DNA from: Acidimicrobiaceae bacterium
Lineage (GTDB): Bacteria; Actinomycetota; Acidimicrobiia; Acidimicrobiales; UBA8190
Direction: 5' to 3'
DNA length: 64,000 nt
NCBI GenBank assembly: GCA_003151955.1
Contig: PLZB01000085.1
Location: 1 to 64,000, forward strand
Positions 28,727 through 36,263 of the stretch are shown here, piece by piece. The notes below the pieces were generated by a model. The model saw only the letters and a list, made by a program, of their open reading frames with translations. It did not search any database and was not told the DNA's origin. The position numbers were made by a program, and so were the translations under genes. Each line of letters opens with the position of its first letter. Positions within the stretch are counted from its first letter, which is position 1.

Positions 28727-29791
28727 CTACTGGCCGTCGTCCTCCGGGTTGCCCGTGGTGTTGACGATGGCGGGGGAGTGGCGGAAGAACTGCTCGACGT
28801 CCTGGTCGAAGGTGTAGGCCGGGTCAGACGAGCCGACCGTCCGCCGCAGCCGGACGGCCTGGATGAAGTTCTCGACGGCGCCGGCCGTGGTGTAGCGGAA
28901 GGTGTAGCCGGTGCTCTTGAGCCGGGACGTGTCGACCCCCCGGCCGTAGCGGAGGAGGCTCTCGAGCTCGGGTGGGAAGTCGATGGCACCCAGCCGGATC
29001 AGGACCGAAGCCGCGGCCCGGGTCGCCACCGGGGGGAGGGGGAGGCTCCTGGCTGCGCACATGGTCAGAACCTCGCTCCAGGGGAGCTTGCCGTCGCCGG
29101 CGACGTTGTAGAGCCCGGCGATCCGGCGCCGGGTGACGTGCTTGAGACACCGGACGACATCGTCCTCCTCCACGAACTGCACCAGGGGGTCGAAACCGGC
29201 CACGGTGGGCATGACCCGGCGGGAGAGGTTGGTGCTGATGGGCGTGACGATGTCGGTGCCGAGGACATTGGCGAACCGGAGGACGGTGACGACGGTGGCG
29301 GGGTTGTCCTCGGCGAAGTCCCTGACGAAGCCCTCCACCTCGATGAGGGAGCGCTCCACCCGGCTGCGGACCGGGCCCGTCCGAGGCGCCTCCTCCCGGA
29401 ACCAGTAAGGATCCGACGAGGCGGCCCCGTAGACGATGGTCGACGACTTGACCACGACCTGGCGGACCGGTGAGCCGGCCTGGCCCGCCGCGGCCAGGAG
29501 GTTCATCGTGCCGATGACGTTGATCTCGTGGAGGGCCCGCCCCGAGACCTGGGTGGAGTCGACGACCAGGAAGGTGTGGACGATGGTGTCGACCTGGGTG
29601 GCCCGGACGATCCGGGACAGGATCGAATAGGTCTGGTCGGCCCGGACGAACTCGGTCCGCTCCAAGGGGACCTTGGGCTCCTGGGTGCCCATCCCCAGGA
29701 TCATCTCGACGTCGGGATCTCTCTCGAGGGCCTGGGCCATGCGGCCACCCCAGAACGTGTCGAGCCCGGTGATCAGGATCCGGCGGCCCAC
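28727..29791 (-). CDS. NAD-dependent extended SDR, GalE2-like
   Basis: A 354-aa sugar-epimerase-type protein. The N-terminus RILITGLDTFWGGRMAQAL is a Rossmann loop (GxxxxxG variant), and KSSTIVYGAASSDPYWFREE provides the Ser/Tyr strand. The usual catalytic YxxxK is not visible where expected: the helix reads GPVRSRVERSLIEVEGFV. This variant and the following acyltransferase recall the mycobacterial Rv0501/Rv0502 pair, so the protein may bind rather than epimerise a nucleotide-linked substrate. Separated from the upstream acyltransferase gene by only 7 bp. Confidence 0.78.
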   Translation of the reverse strand: MGRRILITGLDTFWGGRMAQALERDPDVEMILGMGTQEPKVPLERTEFVRADQTYSILSRIVRATQVDTIVHTFLVVDSTQVSGRALHEINVIGTMNLLAAAGQAGSPVRQVVVKSSTIVYGAASSDPYWFREEAPRTGPVRSRVERSLIEVEGFVRDFAEDNPATVVTVLRFANVLGTDIVTPISTNLSRRVMPTVAGFDPLVQFVEEDDVVRCLKHVTRRRIAGLYNVAGDGKLPWSEVLTMCAARSLPLPPVATRAAASVLIRLGAIDFPPELESLLRYGRGVDTSRLKSTGYTFRYTTAGAVENFIQAVRLRRTVGSSDPAYTFDQDVEQFFRHSPAIVNTTGNPEDDGQ

Positions 29792-29798
29792 GGCCGGC

Positions 29799-30671
29799 TC
29801 AGCCGAACCAGACGCTGCGGCGCTCCCGCAACATGTCGTAGAGGGTCTCCTGGAGCTGCATCCGGACGTTCTCGGCCTCGTCCATGACCCGGCTCTTGGA
29901 GTAGCGCTCCTGGCCGGCGGGGACGTCGAAGGTGATGGGGTCGAGGACCCGGAGCTTGAACTTGGCCGGGAAGTAGAGCAGCGTCCCCAGGGGTCCGAAG
30001 GCCAGCATGTTGGCCGTCACCGGCACGTAGGGAACCCCGAGGGCCCGGGCCACCGAGGGGAGTCGGAAGAGGATCGGCATGGACTCCTCGGCCCCGACCA
30101 CGGCGATGGGGATGACGGGGACCCCGGCCCGCATGGCGATCTCGATGAAGCCACCCCGGCCGAAGCGGCGCAGCCGGTAGCGGTCGGCGTAGGTCTTCGA
30201 AGGTCCCTTGGTGCCCTCGGGGAAGACCAGGGCCAGCTGCCCCTGGTCCCGGAGCAGCCGGAGGGCGTTGTCGGGATGGGCGGTGACCCCGCCACCCCGG
30301 GCCCAGCCCGTCCCCAGCCAGGGGGCGGTCCGGAAGAAGAAGTCGGCCAGCCCGTAGACGGGGCGGCCCAGCTCCTCCTCGATGCCGTGCATGATGACAG
30401 GGGCGTCGGAGGGGATGGCGGCGGCGTGGTTGGAGACCAGGAGGGCGCCGCCGTGGCGGGGGATCTTCTCGAGACCCTCCCATTCGGCACGGAACCAGTG
30501 CTTGTAGATCGGGTTGTAGATCCGGCGGACGAGCTGGCGGGTGTGCTCGGACCGCCCCCATTCGTCGACATCGGACAGCCGGGGGTTGTGGGTGGCCTCG
30601 GGCTCTCGCCGGGGGAGGGGGACGAGCGCGGCGCGCTGGTCCCGGGGGGGTGCTTCCTTGCCGATGGCCAC
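29799..30671 (-). CDS. Lysophospholipid-type acyltransferase (PlsC-like, Rv0502-like)
   Basis: A 290-aa membrane-associated acyltransferase. The acceptor motif is a spaced variant: LLVSNHAAAIPSDAP has seven positions between His and Asp rather than the classical five (HX4D), as I recall for the Rv0502 group, and the second block LALVFPEGTKGPSK is intact. A basic Arg-rich C-terminus follows. GTG 30671 is supported by TACGAT six bases upstream; the longer frame upstream is a shadow of the NlpC gene. Likely operon with the SDR behind it. Confidence 0.82.
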   Translation of the reverse strand: MAIGKEAPPRDQRAALVPLPRREPEATHNPRLSDVDEWGRSEHTRQLVRRIYNPIYKHWFRAEWEGLEKIPRHGGALLVSNHAAAIPSDAPVIMHGIEEELGRPVYGLADFFFRTAPWLGTGWARGGGVTAHPDNALRLLRDQGQLALVFPEGTKGPSKTYADRYRLRRFGRGGFIEIAMRAGVPVIPIAVVGAEESMPILFRLPSVARALGVPYVPVTANMLAFGPLGTLLYFPAKFKLRVLDPITFDVPAGQERYSKSRVMDEAENVRMQLQETLYDMLRERRSVWFG

Positions 30672-30677
30672 ACCGGC

Positions 30678-30683
30678 ATCGTA
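30678..30683 (-). promoter_or_regulatory. Leaderless -10 element of the acyltransferase-SDR pair
   Basis: On the minus strand TACGAT ends six bases before GTG 30671. Confidence 0.45.
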
Positions 30684-30750
30684 CCGTTCCCGCCGGAGGT
30701 CGAACGGCGGCGGCCCTCCCGTCAGGCGGGGGGGCCGGGGGCCGGGAGGG

Positions 30751-32163
30751 TCAGGGCCGGCCGGCGCCGACGAGGCCGCTGTACCAGACCGGGTCGAACT
30801 CGACCACGGTGCCGGTGTGGGCGGCCTGGATGATGGTGTTGGCCCCGTAGCTGCCCGAGCCGACGTACATGACGACATGGTCGATGCCCGAGCCGTCGAG
30901 GTCGTAGAAGAGGAGGTCGCCGGGCTGGACCTGGCTGAGGGGGATGTGGGTGGACTCGTCGTACTGGATGGCGGCGGAGTGCTCGAGGGAGACCCCGGCC
31001 GCGGCCCAGGCCAGCATGACCAGCCCGGAGCAGTCGACGCCGGAGCTGCTGGCCCCGCCCCAGACGTAGGGAACGCCCAGGTAGCTCTCGGCGGCCTTGA
31101 GGGCCACGGCCCCGGACCCGGTGGCCGTCTCGGGGGATCCGGTCCCGACCGGCCCGGAGAGGTAGACCGGGGGGCTTCCGCCACTCGTGCCTCCGCCACC
31201 GCCCGCCACGGTGGTGGTCGTCGATGACGGGGTCCCGCTCCCGCCCCCCTTGGAGCCGCCCCCACCCGAGCCGGGGCCGGTCGTCCCACCCCCGGCGGCG
31301 GAGCCGGCGGCCTGGTTGGCGGAGCTGTTGGCGTCGGTGGCGGCCTGGCTGCCGGCGGCCACGGTCTGGGCCACCTGGGCGGCGGCGGCAGCCTGCTGGG
31401 CCGCCTGCTGCCTGGCCGCGGCAGAGGAGGCGGCGGCGGCCGCGGCGGCCGCGGCGGCGGCCTGCTGGGCCGCCTGCTGGGCCACCAGGGTGGCCACCTT
31501 CCCCTTGACCTGGTTCAGGGTGCTCTGGGCCGCGGCCTGGAGGTTCTGACCGGCCTGCTGCTCCTGGGCGATGGTGGCGGCCTGGGCCGCGGCGGCAGCC
31601 TCCTGGAAGCGGATGGTGGTCTCGGTCCGGGCCAGGGACTGCTGGCTGGTCCGGAGGTCGGTGAGGGCGGCCGAGGCGTTTCCGATAGCGGTGTTCTGGT
31701 ACTCCTGGTGGAGGACCCCGGCGTCAGAGGTGTCGGGGACGAGGGAGTTGGCGCCGGGAACGTCGTCGACGTAGGCGTTCAGGGCGGCCTCGTGGAGGGC
31801 CAGGTGGGCGGCGGCGACATGGACCCGGGCGGCGGCCAGCTTGGCGTCGGTCTGGGCCAGCTGGGCCTGGAGTTGCTGCAGATGGACGTTGGCCTGGTCG
31901 TACTGTTCGCCGAGGGCGTCGAGCTGCTGTTGCTGGGAGGCGATGGTGGCGGCCAGGGCGGCGGCCTGGGCCTGGGTGTCGGAGAGGTCGGCGCCGGGGT
32001 TGGCGCTGGTGGTTGTGGTGGTCGGGGCTGCCGACCCGGCCGACCCGGCCGCCCCGGCACCGGCCGCGGGCCCGAGGGCCAGCAGGACCACGGCAACGAG
32101 CGCCACCGGGACCAGCCGGGCCGGTGGAGTCGTCATCCGGGCGCGCCAGCGGCGCTTGGTCAC
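30751..32163 (-). CDS. Secreted NlpC/P60 peptidoglycan endopeptidase with N-terminal coiled coil
   Basis: A 470-aa exported cell-wall hydrolase (RipA/PcsB-like layout). A signal peptide (VPVALVAVVLLALGPAAGAG) is followed by a long Ala/Gln-rich coiled coil (~residues 60-300), a Gly/Ser/Thr linker and the NlpC/P60 domain (~355-470), with catalytic Cys in GVDCSGLVMLAW and His in IDHVVMYVG. It should cleave stem peptides during growth or division. GTG 32163 starts the protein; ATG 32136 is an alternative. The leader upstream contains a GGGAA...TTCCC / CCAC...GTGG inverted structure (about 32210-32246) of unknown role. Confidence 0.9.
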   Translation of the reverse strand: MTKRRWRARMTTPPARLVPVALVAVVLLALGPAAGAGAAGSAGSAAPTTTTTSANPGADLSDTQAQAAALAATIASQQQQLDALGEQYDQANVHLQQLQAQLAQTDAKLAAARVHVAAAHLALHEAALNAYVDDVPGANSLVPDTSDAGVLHQEYQNTAIGNASAALTDLRTSQQSLARTETTIRFQEAAAAAQAATIAQEQQAGQNLQAAAQSTLNQVKGKVATLVAQQAAQQAAAAAAAAAAASSAAARQQAAQQAAAAAQVAQTVAAGSQAATDANSSANQAAGSAAGGGTTGPGSGGGGSKGGGSGTPSSTTTTVAGGGGGTSGGSPPVYLSGPVGTGSPETATGSGAVALKAAESYLGVPYVWGGASSSGVDCSGLVMLAWAAAGVSLEHSAAIQYDESTHIPLSQVQPGDLLFYDLDGSGIDHVVMYVGSGSYGANTIIQAAHTGTVVEFDPVWYSGLVGAGRP

Positions 32164-32339
32164 ATGAACCACTTTCACCACAGTAGTTGACACCAGCAAC
32201 GCAGGAAAGGGAATGGTGGGAATCCTGCCACTCTCCGTGGTTCCCTTGACCGGGGAAGGAACCGGCCCTACCGTCCCTGAGTCCGGGCCTCCGGGCGCAG
32301 GGACGCCCAGCATGCATCAGGACGGTGGCCCGGGGGCGC

Positions 32340-32413
32340 GGGGGTGTAGCCCAATTGGCAGAGGCAGGGCGCTTAAACCGCCCCCAGTGAGGGTTCGAGC
32401 CCCTCCGCCCCCA
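32340..32413 (+). tRNA. tRNA with anticodon UAA (Leu) but class I variable loop
   Basis: A complete cloverleaf can be drawn: acceptor GGGGGTG/CGCCCCC, D arm with the GG pair at 32357-32358, anticodon stem GGGCG/CGCCC around loop CTTAAAC, T stem GAGGG/CCCTC around TTCGAGC, and discriminator A. The anticodon at 32374-32376 is TAA, which reads Leu UUA, and the loop equals that of Streptomyces bldA. However, the variable region is only CCAGT (5 nt), whereas bacterial tRNA-Leu has a long class II arm. CCA is not encoded. It may be a mis-evolved or specialised tRNA; the charged amino acid is uncertain. Confidence 0.85.
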
Positions 32414-32445
32414 CGGCGTTGCGATCTCGACCACGTTCCCGCAGA

Positions 32446-32547
32446 TCAGTCCGGGATCCGCTCCTTCAGGGCGGCTGCAGCATCGGTCAGGATCCGCCGA
32501 GACAGGTCGGGGTCGTCGACGGCCCGGGCAGACGCGTTCGAGGCTTG
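32446..32547 (-). other. Coding-like fragment between the tRNA and padR
   Basis: On the minus strand this segment reads as a plausible protein C-terminus (RAVDDPDLSRRILTDAAAAL, ending in TGA at 32446) but no start codon or upstream body is visible before the padR promoter. It may be the remnant of a deleted gene. The rest of 32414-32631 shows nothing recognisable. Confidence 0.2.
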
Positions 32548-32631
32548 AGTGTGACCAGTTGACCGTGCCCGGCTGAGGGCCCCGCCGGGCTCAGACCTGC
32601 TCTCCGGTCACGGCCCGGCATGAGCCGTTGG

Positions 32632-32660
32632 TTGACATATACCGATAAGCGGTATATACC
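32632..32660 (+). promoter_or_regulatory. padR promoter with overlapping operator
   Basis: TTGACA (32632-32637) and TATACC (32655-32660) are separated by 17 bp, the best promoter in the window. Between and over them lies a perfect inverted repeat ATATACCG-N5-CGGTATAT (32637-32657). A PadR dimer bound here would block RNA polymerase, so autorepression is likely. The -10 ends seven bases before ATG 32668, predicting a leaderless mRNA. Confidence 0.75.
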
Positions 32661-32667
32661 GATGACC

Positions 32668-32997
32668 ATGACGTTAGAGGTCCGGGAGCCGACCTACCTG
32701 GTGCTCACCGCCCTGGCCGAAGGTCGGCTCCACGGCTACGGGGTCATCCAGGAGGTCGAGCGGCTGTCGGGGGGGAAGACGCGGCTCCGGGCCGGGACCC
32801 TCTACGCCGTGCTCGACCGGCTCACCCACGAGGGGGTCATCGAGGTGGCCGGGGAAGAGGTGGTCGAGGGGCGGCTGCGGCGGTACTACCAGCTGACCGG
32901 TGGGGGAGCCACGGCGCTGGCGGTCGAGTCCCGACGGCGGGTAGCCGTCTCGAACGAGGCGCTCCGGCGCCTCCGGGTGGCAGGGAGCTTCGGATGA
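32668..32997 (+). CDS. PadR-family transcriptional regulator
   Basis: A 109-aa winged-helix repressor. The sequence YLVLTALAEGRLHGYGVIQEV and LRAGTLYAVLDRLTHEGVIE is diagnostic of PadR proteins, with the recognition helix in the second segment. ATG 32668 is placed seven bases after the -10; ATG 32662 is an alternative. The third codon is TTA, rare in this DNA and decoded by the unusual tRNA 250 bp upstream. It is coupled to a HAAS-type membrane protein by an ATGA overlap, the standard arrangement for PadR pairs that respond to envelope-active compounds. Confidence 0.92.
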   Translation: MTLEVREPTYLVLTALAEGRLHGYGVIQEVERLSGGKTRLRAGTLYAVLDRLTHEGVIEVAGEEVVEGRLRRYYQLTGGGATALAVESRRRVAVSNEALRRLRVAGSFG

Positions 32998-33935
32998 TGA
33001 ACCGGGAAGTGCGCTTCCAGCGGCTGCTGCGGGCCTATCCGCGGAGCTACCGGGAGGAGCGGGGGGAGGAGATCATCGGCTTCCTCCTCGAGGCCTCGGC
33101 GGCAGGGGACGACGTGATGACCCGGGACGCCGCCGACATCGTCGTCCACGGGTTCCAACTGCGGCTGGGGCTGACCTCGGAGCGGTTCGCCGGCCGGGTC
33201 CTGGCCCTGGCGGCCGCCCCGGGACTGGTCATGGGGGCCGTCTTCGCCCTGGCCATGTTCGTCTTCGGGGAGTGGTTGCCGGTCGTGACGGGCGCCCCGA
33301 TCCTCCTGCGGTTCGGTCCGTTCTGGACGATCGGCCCGGTCGTCTACCTGGTATGGGTCCTGGCCGCCACCGGTGCCCTGCTGTGGCCACAGTGGCAGCG
33401 CCTCCTGGCCGCCGTGGGCGTCGTCGTCGCCCTGGCGGCCGTCCCCGTCGGGGACCTGGTCGGGGCTCGGCCCAACCTCTGGGTGCTGCTCCTCCTGGTC
33501 GAACTGGGCCTCCCTGCCGTCCTGGCCCCGGCCACCGACGGGGGGAGGGCCAACCGCCGGGTGGCGGTCGGGGCCGGGCTGGTCACGGGGGTGGTCCTGG
33601 GGCTGCTGGCCCAGAGCATGGTGACACCCGGGAGCCGCTTCTTCCCGAGCTTCTACTGGTGGGGCGGGTGGGCCATCGGCCGGGACCTGCCCTGGGTGGC
33701 CGCCGCCGGAGTGGTCGTCGTCGGGGGGCTCGTGGTCTTCCGCCGGGCCGAGGTGGCCGGGGCCGTCTCGGTCCTCCTGGTGGCATGGACTGCGGTCAAC
33801 GGGTTCAGCAGCTATGGGATGACCACGGCGGACACCGTCAATGTCGTCGCCGCCTTCGGATTCGGGGCCTGGCTGGTCGTCCTGTGGATGGTGGATCTCC
33901 GGAGGATCGCCGTCGGGACGGCTGGGGTGGCCTGA
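32994..33935 (+). CDS. PadR-associated membrane protein with N-terminal HAAS-like segment
   Basis: A 313-aa membrane protein of unknown function. The N-terminus (RLLRAYPRSYREERGEEIIG) resembles the HAAS domain common in partners of PadR regulators, and about seven to eight transmembrane helices follow (residues ~65-300). ATG 32994 overlaps the padR stop. It is likely a target of the PadR repressor and may act in stress response or signal transfer at the membrane. Confidence 0.8.
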   Translation: MMNREVRFQRLLRAYPRSYREERGEEIIGFLLEASAAGDDVMTRDAADIVVHGFQLRLGLTSERFAGRVLALAAAPGLVMGAVFALAMFVFGEWLPVVTGAPILLRFGPFWTIGPVVYLVWVLAATGALLWPQWQRLLAAVGVVVALAAVPVGDLVGARPNLWVLLLLVELGLPAVLAPATDGGRANRRVAVGAGLVTGVVLGLLAQSMVTPGSRFFPSFYWWGGWAIGRDLPWVAAAGVVVVGGLVVFRRAEVAGAVSVLLVAWTAVNGFSSYGMTTADTVNVVAAFGFGAWLVVLWMVDLRRIAVGTAGVA

Positions 33936-34265
33936 GCGGACGGACCCGGGCCTGGCCTCGCCCGTGTCGTCCGGCGCTGGTCATGCCCGAGGGGCCATCC
34001 GCGGAGTGTTCCACGATGTCCCTGCGGAAGGTGACCGCGGGTCTGGTGCTGGAGGTCCCGTGGGCGCCTGCTCGACCGAATCCGGACCGCCGTGACCGAG
34101 TGGGGGGGACCCGTGGATCTCGTCGGGATCTTCGGGTCGGCGGCCGCCGCGCCGGGTCTCGAATGCCCGGAAGGTGGTCGGGGCCTGACGATCAAGATCG
34201 AGCTCACGACCCCGGATTGAGGTCCTGAGGGTGCGCCGGGGGGACCTCGGAGGTAGGTTCCGGGC
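33936..34265 (+). other. Intergenic region with a possible small ORF
   Basis: No established gene. A 42-aa GTG-started frame at 34092-34220 reads plausibly (TEWGGPVDLVGIFGSAAAAP) and could be a decayed gene joined by a frameshift to the frame starting at ATG 34017; no homologue recognised. The last bases hold the -10 of the acyl-CoA dehydrogenase. Confidence 0.25.
34254..34259 (+). promoter_or_regulatory. Leaderless -10 element of the acyl-CoA dehydrogenase
   Basis: TAGGTT six bases before ATG 34266. Confidence 0.5.
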
Positions 34266-35534
34266 ATGCCCATCAACATCAGCCCCATCGCCGGCCTCGA
34301 CGACTCGGTCAACGACATCCGGCTGCGGACGGCGGCGTTCGTCAACGCCGAGATCCTCCCCAACGAGGCCCGGCTCTGGGCGTCGACGAGCGGGCTGGAC
34401 TTCCCCGAGGAGGAGCGGGAGCACGAGCGGCGCCAGATCATCGAGCTCAGGGAGTCCATCAAGGCCAAGGTCAACGAGGCCGGACTCTGGGCCCCCCACC
34501 TCCCGAAGGAGTACGGGGGGATGGGGCTCGACTTCCTCTCCCTGGCCTACATGTACGAGATCCTGGCCTACGCCACCGGGGCGGCCAAGCTCTTCGGGAT
34601 CGCCGCCCCCAACTCGGGGAACGCCACCATCCTGGTGAAGTACGGGACGGAGGAGCAGAAGGAGAAGTGGCTCCTCCCCCTCATCGACGGGACCCTGGAG
34701 TCGGGGTTCTCGATGACGGAGCCCGACAACGCCGGGAGCGACCCCCGGTCGATCAAGACCGAGGCCGTCCGCGACGGCGACGACTGGGTCATCAACGGCC
34801 ACAAGTGGTTCACCTCGAATGGGATCGACGCCAACTTCTTCATCGTGATGTGCCGGGCCAACGACCCGACGGGGGAGCTGGGGAAGCCGGGGCAGATGAG
34901 CCAGATCATCGTCCCCACCGACACGGCCGGGGTGAAGATCGTCCGGGGGATCGGGATCTTCGGACACGCCACCTCGGACCACTGCGAGGTCCTCTACGAG
35001 AACGTCCGGGTCCCCATCGCCAACACCCTGGGACTGGTGGGCCAGGGCCATCAGGCCGCCCAGGATCGGCTGGGGGCGGGCCGGGTCTACCACTGCATGA
35101 ACTCGATCGGGCAGATGTGGCGGGCCTTCGACCTCATGGTGGAGCGGTCACTCGTCCGGGAGGTCCACGGGGGGCTGCTCAAGGACAAGGAGTTCATCCA
35201 GGGCTTCATCGCCGACAGCTACATGGACATCCAGTCGGCCCGGCTCCTCACCATCCATGCCGCCGAGAAGGTGGCCCAGGGGGACCCCGGGGCCCGGACG
35301 GCCATCTCGTCGATCAAGGTCTTCGTCCCGGCCGCCTTCCACCGGGTCGTCGACCGGGCCATCCAGGTCTGGGGCGGGGCAGGGGTCTCGAACGACCTCC
35401 CCCTGTCGGTCATGTACCTCGCCGCCCGGGTCCTCCGCCTCGCCGACGGCCCCGACGAGGTCCACCGGATTCTGATCGCCAAGAACGTCATCCACCAGTA
35501 CGAGTCCGGGGTGTCGATGGACTTCGGGAACTGA
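34266..35534 (+). CDS. Acyl-CoA dehydrogenase (ACAD10/11-like)
   Basis: FAD-dependent enzyme of acyl-CoA alpha,beta-dehydrogenation. The 422-aa protein shows the family signatures: APHLPKEYGGMGLDFLS, SGFSMTEPDNAGSDP with the FAD-binding loop, DWVINGHKWFTSNG, and IQVWGGAGVSNDLPLS near the C-terminus. The acidic N-terminal region and this C-terminal motif are closest to the ACAD10/ACAD11 group. It is a single-gene unit with its own leaderless promoter; chain-length preference unknown. Confidence 0.9.
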   Translation: MPINISPIAGLDDSVNDIRLRTAAFVNAEILPNEARLWASTSGLDFPEEEREHERRQIIELRESIKAKVNEAGLWAPHLPKEYGGMGLDFLSLAYMYEILAYATGAAKLFGIAAPNSGNATILVKYGTEEQKEKWLLPLIDGTLESGFSMTEPDNAGSDPRSIKTEAVRDGDDWVINGHKWFTSNGIDANFFIVMCRANDPTGELGKPGQMSQIIVPTDTAGVKIVRGIGIFGHATSDHCEVLYENVRVPIANTLGLVGQGHQAAQDRLGAGRVYHCMNSIGQMWRAFDLMVERSLVREVHGGLLKDKEFIQGFIADSYMDIQSARLLTIHAAEKVAQGDPGARTAISSIKVFVPAAFHRVVDRAIQVWGGAGVSNDLPLSVMYLAARVLRLADGPDEVHRILIAKNVIHQYESGVSMDFGN

Positions 35535-35544
35535 GGCGGGAGGC

Positions 35545-36159
35545 TCAGCCCCGGGCCGGGGCCTGGCTCGCCGCCGAGTAGCTGTCCTGCCAGCCCGAGG
35601 CGGGCCGGGTCGGCACCCCGCCGGTCCCGGCTGTGCACGACGTCGGTCCGGCCATTGGGGAGACGCCGTAGAAGGTGCCCCCCGAGGGGATCCCGGCGGC
35701 CCGGAGCTCCGGTGTCGGGTCGGTGGAGAGCTCGATGGCGGCCCAGCAGGACGCCTTGCCGGGTGGTCCGGGGATCGAGTGTCCGAAAGAGCAGCTCGCG
35801 GGTCCGAGGGGGGCCATCGCTGCGGCCAGCTCCACGGCCTGGCAGGCGGGGCCGTCCACGCAGGCGTTCATGCTGATGTCGTTGGTCCCGGCCAGGGCCG
35901 GGCCCTGGTCGATCCAGGTGAACTCGGGGGCGCTGGCCACCAGGACGGGACGGATGGCGGAGTAGCTCTGGTTGTTGTTCTCGTACTGGGAGGCGGCCTC
36001 GGTCAGGGCGTTGGTCAGGTTCGACTGGGCGGCCCGGAAGTTCTGGTCGCCGGTGGCCGGGCAGGACCGGCTCCAGAGGAGGACGCCGCCGGCGGGAACG
36101 AGGAGGCCGAGCACCAGCACCGCCGGGATGAAGCGTCGGAGCCCCCTGTCGGTGTCCAT
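35545..36159 (-). CDS. Hypothetical single-pass membrane or exported protein
   Basis: A 204-aa protein with one N-terminal hydrophobic helix (FIPAVLVLGLLVPAGGVLLW), then an extracytoplasmic domain with a Gln/Asn-rich helix and six or more cysteines, suggesting disulfides. The start-helix-then-globular layout loosely resembles pilin-like proteins, but there is no prepilin peptidase motif. ATG 36159 is preceded by AAGAAGG. Divergent from the secreted repeat protein, with a 104-bp shared region. Confidence 0.7.
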   Translation of the reverse strand: MDTDRGLRRFIPAVLVLGLLVPAGGVLLWSRSCPATGDQNFRAAQSNLTNALTEAASQYENNNQSYSAIRPVLVASAPEFTWIDQGPALAGTNDISMNACVDGPACQAVELAAAMAPLGPASCSFGHSIPGPPGKASCWAAIELSTDPTPELRAAGIPSGGTFYGVSPMAGPTSCTAGTGGVPTRPASGWQDSYSAASQAPARG

Positions 36160-36263
36160 GCCCTTCTTTGACGGCCGGCAGGGCCGGTTGGTTGACACCC
36201 TCCGGCCGCCCAACAATGGACGGGGTCCGAAAGATGGGTCCCGGGTGCGCCGATGATGGGGGG

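Noticed and set aside
31301-31460. GCC/GGC-rich repetitive stretch as a possible DNA repeat or CRISPR-like array
   Set aside because: It encodes the Ala/Gln-rich coiled coil of the NlpC/P60 protein; units are irregular and explained by amino-acid composition.
32164-32339. Possible c-di-AMP (ydaO-type) riboswitch upstream of the NlpC/P60 gene
   Set aside because: Such riboswitches often precede cell-wall hydrolases in actinobacteria, and there are GGTAGGG and AAGGGAACC fragments on the minus strand, but they are not in the order or spacing of the consensus as I know it.
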